Program-made: the position numbers and the translations under genes
Part shown: piece by piece, positions 1 to 8,560 of the stretch
Layout: each line of letters starts with the position of its first letter
Numbering within the stretch: position 1 is the first letter of the stretch
Notes under the pieces: generated by a model
The model's database searches: none
Told to the model about the DNA's origin: nothing
What the model saw: the letters and a program-made list of their open reading frames with translations, nothing else
NCBI RefSeq assembly: GCF_038002345.1
Contig: NZ_JBBOCJ010000001.1
Location: forward strand, 4,898,001-4,962,000
Source: Paenibacillus sp. FSL M7-0420
GTDB lineage: Bacteria > Bacillota > Bacilli > Paenibacillales > Paenibacillaceae
DNA length: 64,000 nucleotides
Direction: 5' to 3'

Positions 1-2637
1 AGCAGCGCCCGCGACTACCAGGGTCTCGCCGTCCACCACAGCTTCCAGCTTCGCGGAGCCGTCGTTTGGCCCCAGAATATCAAGTCCCGCACCGGTAAAA
101 GTATACTTCAGCACCGCACCGGCCCCTTGGCTGGTAGAGAGGGAACGCTGATAGACATACATGCCTTTGCCATTCTCATGGGCCCAGCCGCCTTCATAGA
201 CCAGCTTGGTCCCTGGGACCTCAGCCAGATCCGTCATCTCCAGATTATCCAGCTGCTCGGCATAGTAAGGGGTATAACCATCTACTTTTTCAACCTTCAG
301 ATTATCGAAGCGCGCATGATAGAAGCCGCTGGCGAGCTGTACGCGCCCGGAGAGCTTCGGATTCGGATCGGTGTAGGAGGCAAGCTCAACCTGATCCAAA
401 TAAGCAGTCACCGTATCACCGGCCACCTGAATGGCAAGGTTATGCCACGCGTCATGTGCCGTATTGAAATTCGAAATCTTCACACCGCCGGAGCCGGTAG
501 CTGCGTTGCCGCTGGCCACAACGGTGCCGCTGGACAGCAGCTGCCAGCCGCCATCGAACCAGAACTTGAGCGCATAAGGGGTGCCGTTAATCGTCTGCGG
601 CCCGCCCTGGTATCTGGCTCCAACCGCTGCGTAATTGTTCCCTCCATACGTGCTATTCTGTTCAAAAGATACATCGGCACTCGCCTTGTAATTGGTCCAG
701 CGGTAATCCCCGATTGCAGTAACCGGGTCGCCGCCATTCCAGGCGCCGCCTACCCCGGTGGTCGTCTGGTCCAGCTGCTGCCGCAGGACATAGTTATCCG
801 TGCCATCGACCAGATAGCCCTCGAACGCTCCGTTGAGGTCCTGCGTATAACGCGGCATGACACTATACGGGCCGCCGCGCGAGCTGACATAGCTCTGCAT
901 GCCAGTAATCTGCCCGCCCTCTCCGATCACGGGAACACTCCGGTCGCCATAATTGAAGTCATCGGCGTACAGCGTCTGATCCTCCGTATTCTGCACAGAA
1001 CCGGTAGCATCGGTATCAAGCACTGTGCGTTCGCCCTCCACCGGGAGCGGTGTGTTGAATCCTGCCTTATTGCGGTTATCCAGCGTGGTAACCGTGACAA
1101 TGGAGAACGGCTTCACACGGATGGTATACACACCGCTGCCGTCTGCATGCACATCCCCAAGATCTTTCATATAATTGCTGTTAAAAGCCTGACCTGTCTC
1201 CGCCGCACGCGTCTCCCACATTTCCAGGGAAGGATTGCCGGTATAGGCCATGTTGACGGCTTGGAGCTTGTAGATCTTCTCAGCCTCGCTGTCATTGATA
1301 ATTACCGTCGAGAAATCCTGCTTGTCAGGTGAAGCCAGTGTCATATAGCTCGGAGTTCCGTTGCGCCCGCTTACCGGGTTCGTGCCGGTTGCTCCGGTGT
1401 AGCTCGCCTGGGGAACAGCTCGCCAGATTCCTGCCGTATTGTCTTCGTTCTCCCAGCCGGTCTTGGCGAACCCATTAAAATGCTTCAGAACCAGCAGTCC
1501 AGCGTCATAATGTATGAAGCCCGACCACGGGTCACGGGCGCTGAGCAGCTCCTTGAACGAGTACTGCCCGCCTTCATAGAAGGAGCCAATTGCCGGCTGA
1601 TAGATGAAATGCGTCCGGCGTGAATTCACAAAGCCCTTAATAATGGTATTGCCCATCTCCAGCGGTCCGCCGGTGCCGCCGATCCCCGTGCCGGGCTTAG
1701 ATGGGTCCTTCATATTATTGTGGGGCCGGAAGGCCGAGTTACTGAACGTGGCCTGTGCTTCACTATTCCAGATCTCCTTGTCGAATTCATCCGCCAGCCG
1801 CTTGAAATTTCCTTTGCTGTCGTCATCAGTATTGTAATGATACCCGGCAGCGGCTACAGCTTCGCGCAGGGACAAGTCATTCACCAGCGCATCGCCGAAG
1901 GAGCCGATGCCGACTTCATCGGAAATGACCAGCTTAATGCTGTGGTACAGCTCTTTCTCCTGCTCGCCTTCAAACCCGGTAACATCCGCTTTGACCCTCT
2001 CGCCATACTGCTTCGTCCAAGCCAAATCCGGCGCATGTTCATTAATATGAGGATTCACATAATCCACCATATAGCCGTATTCGCGGTAAGCGGCCAGAAT
2101 GGTGTTTTTGTACCAGGTATAGATTTTATCATTGCTGTTCGCCCAGGCCGGAGCATTCCAGCGCAGGAAGCTTATCTTGACGGCCGGATTAATGGCCTTA
2201 GCATCAGCCGCAAGCTGGAAGCCGGGGTGCCGGGCTACATTGGCTGCTTCATCCTCCGTGCGCATCGTCGCAGGGTCGGGACCGGTAGAGTTGTTGCGGT
2301 CATTGCCCATCTCGATCTTGACATGGTCGATCAGCGGGCGGTCGCCGCCGAACAGGAGCTTCAGCATTTGCGCATACGCCTCCGGCTGCTCGGACTTATA
2401 GTCCATCAGCAGGGCGCTGGTGCTGTTGCCGCTCAGTACGCCGAACCCCTTGAAGGTCAGGCCATTGACATTGTCAGCCTTGATATCATTGCCGTCCAGC
2501 TGGACTCTGATCGCAGAAGCATCAGTCTCGCTGGCAGAAGCTACAGGTAACCCTAGTGCAGGGAACATCCCAGCCACGAGTGTAGCGGACATCAGCACGG
2601 AGAATAGCCTTTTCTTCACACGGTTCTTTCTGTTCAT
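1..2637 (-). CDS. Secreted GH59 galactocerebrosidase-like glycosidase (3' end outside window)
   Basis: The 879 codons visible encode a secreted glycoside hydrolase resembling family GH59 (galactocerebrosidase / beta-galactosidase). A signal peptide occupies about residues 1-35 (basic start, hydrophobic core, ASA before the likely cut). The GH59 hallmarks follow in order: a 'GFGVLSG' segment near 65, 'KIEMGND' near 108, the likely acid/base Glu200 in 'INEH' and the likely nucleophile Glu293 in 'WNSEAQ'. The C-terminal half looks like the beta-sandwich/lectin-like part of the family. The ATG at 2637 is chosen because a GGAGG lies 8 nt upstream and it opens directly into the signal peptide; the ATG at 2641 is in another frame. 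The stop codon lies beyond position 1. An ABC sugar importer is encoded upstream on the same strand, so imported galactosyl products are likely. Exact substrate (galactan, glycolipid or other) cannot be read from sequence. Confidence 0.85.
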   Translation of the reverse strand, partial: MNRKNRVKKRLFSVLMSATLVAGMFPALGLPVASASETDASAIRVQLDGNDIKADNVNGLTFKGFGVLSGNSTSALLMDYKSEQPEAYAQMLKLLFGGDRPLIDHVKIEMGNDRNNSTGPDPATMRTEDEAANVARHPGFQLAADAKAINPAVKISFLRWNAPAWANSNDKIYTWYKNTILAAYREYGYMVDYVNPHINEHAPDLAWTKQYGERVKADVTGFEGEQEKELYHSIKLVISDEVGIGSFGDALVNDLSLREAVAAAGYHYNTDDDSKGNFKRLADEFDKEIWNSEAQATFSNSAFRPHNNMKDPSKPGTGIGGTGGPLEMGNTIIKGFVNSRRTHFIYQPAIGSFYEGGQYSFKELLSARDPWSGFIHYDAGLLVLKHFNGFAKTGWENEDNTAGIWRAVPQASYTGATGTNPVSGRNGTPSYMTLASPDKQDFSTVIINDSEAEKIYKLQAVNMAYTGNPSLEMWETRAAETGQAFNSNYMKDLGDVHADGSGVYTIRVKPFSIVTVTTLDNRNKAGFNTPLPVEGERTVLDTDATGSVQNTEDQTLYADDFNYGDRSVPVIGEGGQITGMQSYVSSRGGPYSVMPRYTQDLNGAFEGYLVDGTDNYVLRQQLDQTTTGVGGAWNGGDPVTAIGDYRWTNYKASADVSFEQNSTYGGNNYAAVGARYQGGPQTINGTPYALKFWFDGGWQLLSSGTVVASGNAATGSGGVKISNFNTAHDAWHNLAIQVAGDTVTAYLDQVELASYTDPNPKLSGRVQLASGFYHARFDNLKVEKVDGYTPYYAEQLDNLEMTDLAEVPGTKLVYEGGWAHENGKGMYVYQRSLSTSQGAGAVLKYTFTGAGLDILGPNDGSAKLEAVVDGETLVVAGAA

Positions 2638-2663
2638 TCATTAATCCTCCTCTTTCTCACTTA

Positions 2664-2678
2664 AGTAAGCGCATTCAA
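2664..2678 (-). promoter_or_regulatory. Imperfect CcpA cre site upstream of GH59 gene
   Basis: Read on the minus strand this is TTGAATGCGCTTACT, one mismatch from the cre consensus WTGNAANCGNWNNCW. It lies 27-41 nt upstream of the GH59 start, where CcpA binding would give catabolite repression. Similar near-matches occur before three other sugar operons in this window. Confidence 0.45.
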
Positions 2679-2746
2679 CATGTCGTTAGAAGATTGATTG
2701 ACTTGGACAGACCTTCGTCTAAATTTACAATGCGGATATACAAATA

Positions 2747-2779
2747 CCTGGCAGACTGCGACAAGCTGCAACTGCCAGG
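2747..2779. other. Inverted repeat in the permease-GH59 gap
   Basis: CCTGGCAG and CTGCCAGG form an 8-bp stem around a 17-nt loop that itself contains CTGC/GCTGCA pairing. It lies in the 485-nt gap between the ABC permease gene and the GH59 gene. There is no clear T-run, so it may be an RNA processing or attenuation hairpin rather than a strong terminator. Apart from this, the cre-like site and the dispersed repeat, nothing else is recognisable in the gap. Confidence 0.4.
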
Positions 2780-2895
2780 CGGATACTCTACTCACCTCAA
2801 TCCTCGATTGGGACTGGATAGGATATTTTTATTACCTACAAGTGGTTTACACTGCATAAGAAGCACTAAAGAAATTAACAAAAAGCAAAAGAAGC

Positions 2896-3095
2896 GGAGG
2901 GGAAATTTGGAACTGTAGGAGCGGTAGCGACCGCCTGAAAGCTTTCCGCAGGAAAGCTCGCTTCGGAAGCATCAGCAGTCACCGGATTTCACCCGCGAAC
3001 AGCGGTTTAAATCAAGAAATCTGGTGACAACAGCGGCCGGAAGTCCAAATGTTCACCGCAGCGACGATGCAGCTTCAAGTTCAAAACTTAAGTGC
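2896..3095 (+). repeat. Dispersed intergenic repeat, copy 1 (longest)
   Basis: This non-coding stretch matches, in opposite orientation, 49540-49671 (shared 'GTAGGAGCGGTAGCG', 'CGCGAACAGCGGTTTAAAT', 'AACAGCGGCCGGAAG') and in part 33525-33614 (shared 'ATCAAGAAATCTGG', 'GGAAGTCCAAA', 'TTCACCGCAG'). Compared with the 49.6-kb copy it carries about 42 extra nt near 2936-2977, including a GAAAGCTTTC palindrome. No convincing reading frame is conserved among the copies. Confidence 0.8.
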
Positions 3096-3122
3096 GTCTT
3101 ATATAGTTAAAATCTGACTCCA

Positions 3123-3962
3123 CTACCCTTTAATCCCCGAAGCCGCAACGCCCTGAACAAAGTACTTCTGAAGCGCCAGGAACACAATCACTACCGGAAT
3201 GATCGACACCACACTCGCCGCCATGATCAGTCCGTACTCCGCAGAATACTGGGAGATGAACATGCGCAGACCGATCTGGATGGTCTTGAGCTTCGTATCG
3301 GTCAGATAGATCATTGGCCCGAGGAAGTCATTCCAGGTGGCGACGAAGGTGAAGATGGTCAGCGTAGAAAGCGCGGGCTTGGACAGCGGAAGCATGATTC
3401 TTGCCCAAATTCCGTATTCGCTGAGTCCGTCAATCCGGGCTGCTTCACATAATTCATCCGGTACGCCCTGATAGAACTGGCGCATCATGAACACGCCGAA
3501 GGCCGAGAAGGCTTGCAGCAAAATGATTGCCAGGTGGGTATTGTTCAGTCCCATGTAACGCATCAGAATGAACTGCGGCACCATATAGGCCTGCCAAGGG
3601 ATCGCGATTGTGGCGATGTACCCCAGGAAGATCACATTTTTACCTCTGAAATGCAGCTTCGAGAACGCATACGCCGCGAAGCTGGAAGTCAGCAGCTGCA
3701 GGATCGTAACAATAATGGATAATTTCGCTGTATTGTAGATGAAGCGTCCGAGTGGAATCCGGGTCCAGATATCCTGGAAATTCTCCCAGCGCGGATTCGC
3801 CGGAATCCACTGCATCGGGAAGGAGAAGACATCTTTGTTCAGCTTGAGCGATGACGACAGCATCCAGATATACGGCACCAGCATTGCCAGCACGGTCAGA
3901 ATTAACAGGGCATATACAAGCACCATTAAGCTGATTTTTAGTCCTTTACTTTTACCAACCAT
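3123..3962 (-). CDS. CUT1 sugar ABC transporter permease (MalG-like)
   Basis: A 279-residue inner-membrane permease of a carbohydrate uptake ABC transporter. It has about six hydrophobic segments, the first near residues 12-32. The cytoplasmic EAA loop that contacts the ATPase is visible near 175-195 ('EAARIDGLSEYGIWARIMLPLS'-like pattern: EAA, then DG, then LP). Length and the short C-terminal end 'ASGIKG' are typical of MalG/LacG-type subunits. It starts 15 nt downstream of the partner permease gene and is presumably co-transcribed with it and with the binding-protein gene. No ATPase gene lies in the cluster; such systems in Bacillales usually share a distant MsmX-type ATPase. Confidence 0.93.
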   Translation of the reverse strand: MVGKSKGLKISLMVLVYALLILTVLAMLVPYIWMLSSSLKLNKDVFSFPMQWIPANPRWENFQDIWTRIPLGRFIYNTAKLSIIVTILQLLTSSFAAYAFSKLHFRGKNVIFLGYIATIAIPWQAYMVPQFILMRYMGLNNTHLAIILLQAFSAFGVFMMRQFYQGVPDELCEAARIDGLSEYGIWARIMLPLSKPALSTLTIFTFVATWNDFLGPMIYLTDTKLKTIQIGLRMFISQYSAEYGLIMAASVVSIIPVVIVFLALQKYFVQGVAASGIKG

Positions 3963-3977
3963 ATCTTATAGATCCCC

Positions 3978-4916
3978 CTATTGTCCGTATTTCTTCTCGC
4001 CGCGGAACTGGACGATGGTAATGCCGAGTACCAGCAAGAAGAGCACAATCGCCATGGCACTGGCATATCCGTAATCCAGCGAGCGGAACGCCGTGTTGTA
4101 GATCTGATAGACCATGACCCGTGTAGCATTGTTGAGCTGGTTATCCGCGCCCGCGAACAGGTTGATGAAGATATCGTAGACCTTGAACGAGTTGATGACC
4201 AGAATCATCAGGACAAAGAAGGTGGTTGGTGCCAGCTGCGGCACAGTCACGTTGCGGAATCTTCTCCACGGGCCTGCGCCATCGAGCTCAGCAGCCTCAT
4301 ACAGCTCCGGGTTGATCCCCTGGAGACCGGCCAGGTAGATGACCATGTAATAGCCCATATTTTTCCATACTGTGAAAAGCACTACCGTAAACATCGCCCA
4401 CTGCTTATCCGCCGCCCAGCGGGGCAGCTCCTCCAGCGGAATGCCGGTAATCAAGTGCAGGATGTTGTTCACCGGACCCATGGTCGGGCTGAAGATGAAG
4501 TTCCATACCGCCGCAACCGCTACCAGCGAAGCCACATAGGGGAAAAAGAAGACCGTTCTCATGAAATTACGGCCCATAATCTTCTGATTGAGCAGAATCG
4601 CCAATGCCAGCGCTACGATCATGGTCAGCGGCACGACTCCGACGGTGTAGACAATCGTGTTCCACAAGGCTTTGTGGAAGGTGGTATCCGAGATCAGCCG
4701 CGAGAAGTTGTCCAGCCCGATGAACTTCATCGGATTGGCCCCGTCCCATTTCACAAAGGCCAGAATAAAGGCAAAAATCATCGGTACCAGGGTGAACAGG
4801 GCAAATCCGATAAAGTTTGGCGCAATAAAGCTGTACGCGACCAGGTTATCCCGGAGTCCGCGCGACAACCGGCTTTTTGGGCTCTTATTTGTACGCAATA
4901 TGGTTTCGTTCTGCAT
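3978..4916 (-). CDS. CUT1 sugar ABC transporter permease (MalF-like)
   Basis: A 312-residue membrane permease, partner of the downstream MalG-like subunit. It has six hydrophobic segments, the first near residues 24-47, and an EAA loop ('YEAAELDGAGPWRRF' pattern) about two thirds along. The ATG at 4916 is chosen over an upstream in-frame ATG at 4952 because GGAGGAG lies just ahead of it and the protein then starts 'MQNETI' shortly before the first membrane helix. The gene follows the binding-protein gene after about 146 nt containing a GC-rich hairpin. The substrate is probably a saccharide released by the adjacent GH59 enzyme; this is inference from context. Confidence 0.93.
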   Translation of the reverse strand: MQNETILRTNKSPKSRLSRGLRDNLVAYSFIAPNFIGFALFTLVPMIFAFILAFVKWDGANPMKFIGLDNFSRLISDTTFHKALWNTIVYTVGVVPLTMIVALALAILLNQKIMGRNFMRTVFFFPYVASLVAVAAVWNFIFSPTMGPVNNILHLITGIPLEELPRWAADKQWAMFTVVLFTVWKNMGYYMVIYLAGLQGINPELYEAAELDGAGPWRRFRNVTVPQLAPTTFFVLMILVINSFKVYDIFINLFAGADNQLNNATRVMVYQIYNTAFRSLDYGYASAMAIVLFLLVLGITIVQFRGEKKYGQ

Positions 4917-5007
4917 TCGTTCTCCTCCAAACCTTATATAACATCCCCGCAAAGTAGGAATTATTCCGAAGCCTAATCAGCTTCTCTGCTGTCCTTTATC
5001 TGTATCT

Positions 5008-5034
5008 GGAAGGCGGGCCTTCGCCCGCCCTTCC
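5008..5034 (-). other. GC-rich intercistronic hairpin after binding-protein gene
   Basis: GGAAGGCGGGC and GCCCGCC(C)TTCC form a strong stem with a four-base loop, 29 nt beyond the stop of the binding-protein gene and before the permease genes. There is no following T-run. Such hairpins between a binding-protein gene and its permeases commonly stabilise the upstream mRNA segment, giving more binding protein than permease. Confidence 0.6.
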
Positions 5035-5062
5035 TTCAGGACACTAACATTACATGTTCATA

Positions 5063-6406
5063 TTAATTGTTCAAAAGCTGGCCTACACGGTCATTCATAT
5101 CCTTCAAGCCCTCGTCAATCGTAGCGTTCTTGGTCATGATGTTGTCATGCGCTTCATTCAGAATAACCTCAATGTCCGCACTCTTCTCATGAATCGGCAT
5201 TTCCAGGTAAGTCTGAACGGTATTCAGTGCAGCCTTGCTGTTCTCATCCGCCGGGAAGCCGTCGATGGAGGTGATGGAATTGATCACTTCATCATTCTTG
5301 ATCGCAGGAATCGTACCGGTGGAAGCAATAACCTTGGCGCCTTCCGCACCCGTTACGAAGTTCATGAAATCAAGGGCAGCTTCCTTATGCTTCGACTTCT
5401 GGTTAACAGCCAGGGAAGTAATCGTTCCCAGCGTAGTTCCGGCTTCAACGCCGTCAGGATGAGGGTATTTCACGATGCCCCATTCCGCAGATTGGGATTC
5501 GCCGCTCTTCACCTTCTCAATCTGGGTGGCAATGAACCAGCTGCCCATGTTCATCATCGCTACGGAGTTGTTGTAGAATACGCCGGAGTAATGCGTGCTG
5601 GAGGTCTTCAGGGTCGCGTAATCCATAACAATACCGTCTTCCTGCTCTTTCAGAATCCGTTCATAGGTAGGCTTCAGGAAGTCATAGTTGCCGCCGACCA
5701 CGGTGTTCTTGCCGTCCAGAATACCGAACAGTTGAACTGCACTGCGCCAGGTGTGGTAGTGGGCACCGTATACTTTTTCCGAGCCGCTGCCGGAGGTCAT
5801 CTTGCGGGCCAGCTCGTCGTATTGGTCAAAGGTCATATCATTAGTCGGATAATCTACGCCTGCTTTGTCGAACAAGGCTTTGTTGTAGTAGATCAGCCAG
5901 AAGTCACTGCGGAACGGAAGCGCATACACCTCGCCGTTCACTTCAATCTGCTCAACCGTACCGCCGTATACCGAAGGATCGATGGACTTGTCACCCATGT
6001 AGGTCTTCAGCGGCTCCAGGTGATTCTGCTTCACAAGGTTCGAGTAACCCGGAATATCCTTAATCGTCAGGACGTCCAGATCCGCCCCGCCCGAGAGCTG
6101 GGTACTGAGCATGGTCATATAGTCGGTGGAGCCAAGATCGACATATTCAATGGTTACGTTCGGATGTGCAGCCTTGTAAGCATCGATCAGCGGCTTGTAG
6201 TATGCAGTAGCTTCCCAGTCCCACAGCGCCCATTTCAGTGTTACCGGCTCCTGGCTTGGTTCGGAGGAAGCGGTTGCAGCGTTGCCCGAAGCAGGTGCGG
6301 CAGTGGCAGCAGCGTCTTTCGTATTGTTATTGCCGGAGCATCCGGCCAGCATGCTCACGGAGAGCGCGGTGGCAAGGGTCATGCCGTAGAATCTTTTCAA
6401 GTTCAT
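5063..6406 (-). CDS. Extracellular sugar-binding lipoprotein (family 1)
   Basis: A 447-residue solute-binding protein of a carbohydrate ABC transporter. The N-terminus is a lipoprotein signal peptide ending in the lipobox 'LAGC' (Cys22). A Ser/Ala/Asn-rich linker is followed by a family-1 solute-binding fold. It includes 'IEYVDLGSTDYMTML' near residue 85 and a segment around 320-345 typical of maltose-type binding proteins. It begins at an ATG preceded by AAGGGGA. It is the first gene of the importer-GH59 cluster and diverges from the YesM/YesN genes, the usual arrangement when the two-component pair activates the importer. Confidence 0.93.
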   Translation of the reverse strand: MNLKRFYGMTLATALSVSMLAGCSGNNNTKDAAATAAPASGNAATASSEPSQEPVTLKWALWDWEATAYYKPLIDAYKAAHPNVTIEYVDLGSTDYMTMLSTQLSGGADLDVLTIKDIPGYSNLVKQNHLEPLKTYMGDKSIDPSVYGGTVEQIEVNGEVYALPFRSDFWLIYYNKALFDKAGVDYPTNDMTFDQYDELARKMTSGSGSEKVYGAHYHTWRSAVQLFGILDGKNTVVGGNYDFLKPTYERILKEQEDGIVMDYATLKTSSTHYSGVFYNNSVAMMNMGSWFIATQIEKVKSGESQSAEWGIVKYPHPDGVEAGTTLGTITSLAVNQKSKHKEAALDFMNFVTGAEGAKVIASTGTIPAIKNDEVINSITSIDGFPADENSKAALNTVQTYLEMPIHEKSADIEVILNEAHDNIMTKNATIDEGLKDMNDRVGQLLNN

Positions 6407-6647
6407 GTAAGTATCCCCTTTATCTTCTTATGATGGTGCAGCGGCCGGCACCGGTTGATCCGGCCTTAGTTCAAATTGTAAGCCTTTTCAGACCCGATGG
6501 GGATGCAAAATCAAACACAGTTCCTTCACTATTCTGTGCTCTTCTCCGCACGGCCTGCCCCGAACCTGTAATTTCTTATCCGAAACCTGTAAAATTCTCC
6601 GCTTCTCCCCCTGGCTCTATAATGAAACGCAGGAATATGCTATGGTA

Positions 6648-6662
6648 GTTGAAAACGCTTTA
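6648..6662 (+). promoter_or_regulatory. Imperfect cre site in the divergent importer / kinase gap
   Basis: TTGAAAACGCTTTTA matches the cre consensus except for the C near its 3' end. It sits in the 281-nt divergent gap, 26 nt before the kinase GTG, so CcpA here would mainly affect the two-component genes or the importer operon. No other clear element is seen in this gap. Confidence 0.45.
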
Positions 6663-6687
6663 AATAGGTCCAGTTATAGATGAAGGA

Positions 6688-8466
6688 GTGTTCACCACGG
6701 TACGTAAATCTACTATTAAAAGCCGCATTATTCTGCTCATGACCGCCTTTGCGCTGCTGATTGCCTCGCTGCTGTCTTGGTTCAGCTACGAACTGATTAC
6801 GTATTACCAGCGCAAAACGACGATCCAGGCGACGGAATTCAACCTCCAGCTCGTCTCCCATATTATCGAACAGGATCTGATTAATCTAACTACGCTGGCG
6901 ATGACCAGCAGTACCAACTCGTCCACGAACACCCTGCTTACCGAATATTTCGGTTCGGCGGAGGCCAGCCCCAAGCAGGCGCTGAATGTCTTCAATGCGA
7001 TGCAGGACGATGTGCGGATCAACCGCTCCTATAGCTATGTACGCCGCCTGATTGCCACAGATAACAGCGGAAAGTTCCTGCAGGTGGAGAATTTCGGCAC
7101 CTCCATTCCGCTTACGATCCATAATATTGGTCAAGTGACCGGTCTGGCGAATGATGCCGAAGAGCAATGGAACCGGGTCATTAAGGACCCGCTCTCCAAT
7201 TCCTACGGTATTCCCTTCGTGTTCCCGATCTATGGCCGGGGGGCTACCCGGGTGGGCACCGTCTACCTGCTCGCGAATACCTCCGTCATTACGGACAAGC
7301 TGAAGGGCTATGCCCTGCCGGAGCACTCCCGGCTGCTGCTTACGCTCGGCGATCATCATTATCAGCTTAACGGAGATCAGGTCAGAGCCATTGAAGAGCC
7401 GTACGAGCCGGTAGCCTATACCAGTGACAAGCCTGTCGGCCCCGATACCGAGCTGTCCATGGTGAAAATGCAGGATGATGGGGAAAGCCATATCGTGGTA
7501 TCGTATCCGGTACGCAGCGGTGTCATGCTCTCGCAGACCTTATCCAGCGACCAGTTCGCGCCCCGGAGCAATATATGGATTCTCGTCCTGCTCGGCGTCT
7601 GTCTGCTCGTGCTTGTCTTAAGCGCGATCATTACGCTGTATTTGACCCGCACGATCAGCCTGCCGGTCGAGAAGCTGAAGAAGCGCATGGATAAGATCGC
7701 CCAGGGCAACTTCCTGCTCGACCGTAATATTGAATGGAACAGCGAGCTGGGCGATGTCGGCCGGGGCATTAACCGCCTGTCCCAGGATATCGTAGCCCTC
7801 ATGGACAGCCGGCTCGCGGACGAGAAGCAGAAGCAGGAGCTGGAATACCGGATGCTCCAGAATCAGATTAATCCGCACTTCCTCTACAATACCCTGAATT
7901 CTATCAAATGGATGGCTACGATCCAGAACGCCACCGGCATTACGGAGATGACGACCTCCCTGTCCCGGCTGCTCCGCAGCATTGCCAAGGACAACCGGCG
8001 GCTGATGCCGCTGAAGGATGAGCTGAGCCTGCTGGATGATTATTTCCTGATTCAGAAATACCGCTATGGCAGCACGGTTACCATGGTCACAGAGATTGAA
8101 GAGGAAGCGCTGCTTGGCGGGCTTATCCCGCGCTTCACACTCCAGCCCCTGGTGGAGAATGCGATTTTCCACGGCATCGAGCCCAAGGGCCGGGGCGACA
8201 TTGTTGTCCGGGTCACGAAGAGCGGATTCACGGATCTGCTCATCACGATCGAGGACAACGGGGTCGGGATGACGGCGGAGCAGATTGCCACCATTCTAAC
8301 CGTTCCCGGGGACGAGGCCAAGGGCATGCTGGAGAATATCGGGCTGCGCAGTGTGAACGAACGGCTGCAGCTCGCTTTTGGCAGAGAGTACGGCTTGTCC
8401 ATTGAGAGCGAGCCCGGCCGCTATACCTTAATGAAGCTGCTGCTCCCCTTCCGGCAGAGAGAATAG
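6688..8466 (+). CDS. YesM-type sensor histidine kinase
   Basis: A 592-residue membrane histidine kinase. It has one helix near residues 14-36, an extracytoplasmic Cache-like sensor region, a second helix near 296-319, a HAMP linker, the His_kinase signature 'NQINPHFLYNT' (phospho-acceptor His397) and a C-terminal ATPase domain with 'EDNGVGM'. This is the YesM/LytS architecture. It pairs with the response regulator 94 nt downstream and faces the sugar importer operon. The start is uncertain: no ATG fits. The in-frame GTG at 6688 overlaps the only good Shine-Dalgarno (AAGGAG), so the spacing is wrong for that codon. Confidence 0.93.
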   Translation: MFTTVRKSTIKSRIILLMTAFALLIASLLSWFSYELITYYQRKTTIQATEFNLQLVSHIIEQDLINLTTLAMTSSTNSSTNTLLTEYFGSAEASPKQALNVFNAMQDDVRINRSYSYVRRLIATDNSGKFLQVENFGTSIPLTIHNIGQVTGLANDAEEQWNRVIKDPLSNSYGIPFVFPIYGRGATRVGTVYLLANTSVITDKLKGYALPEHSRLLLTLGDHHYQLNGDQVRAIEEPYEPVAYTSDKPVGPDTELSMVKMQDDGESHIVVSYPVRSGVMLSQTLSSDQFAPRSNIWILVLLGVCLLVLVLSAIITLYLTRTISLPVEKLKKRMDKIAQGNFLLDRNIEWNSELGDVGRGINRLSQDIVALMDSRLADEKQKQELEYRMLQNQINPHFLYNTLNSIKWMATIQNATGITEMTTSLSRLLRSIAKDNRRLMPLKDELSLLDDYFLIQKYRYGSTVTMVTEIEEEALLGGLIPRFTLQPLVENAIFHGIEPKGRGDIVVRVTKSGFTDLLITIEDNGVGMTAEQIATILTVPGDEAKGMLENIGLRSVNERLQLAFGREYGLSIESEPGRYTLMKLLLPFRQRE

Positions 8467-8474
8467 CTAAGAAT

Positions 8475-8526
8475 CCCCCACAAAGTGAGGCCTTAGCTTC
8501 GATGAGTATTCAGGTATTTTGCGGGG
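8475..8526. repeat. Short palindromic hairpin element, copy 1
   Basis: The ends CCCCACAAAGT and ATTTTGCGGGG can pair over about 10-11 positions and enclose a 30-nt interior containing 'AGCTTCGATGA'. A homologous element lies at 21631-21680 with the same ends and the same 'GCTTCGATGA' interior. It lies between the kinase and response-regulator genes and could act as an mRNA processing or attenuation hairpin, or as a mobile REP/MITE-like element. Confidence 0.75.
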
Positions 8527-8560
8527 ACCCCAAAACAATAGCATACCGAGCAAGGATGTG

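Noticed and set aside
127..2550. Long plus-strand open frames (401 and 276 codons) opposite the GH59 gene
   Set aside because: They are antisense shadows of a clear GH59 coding sequence; the family motifs are all on the minus strand.
2694..2918. 74-codon plus-strand frame in the permease-GH59 gap
   Set aside because: No ribosome binding site, runs into the dispersed repeat, and no similarity seen.
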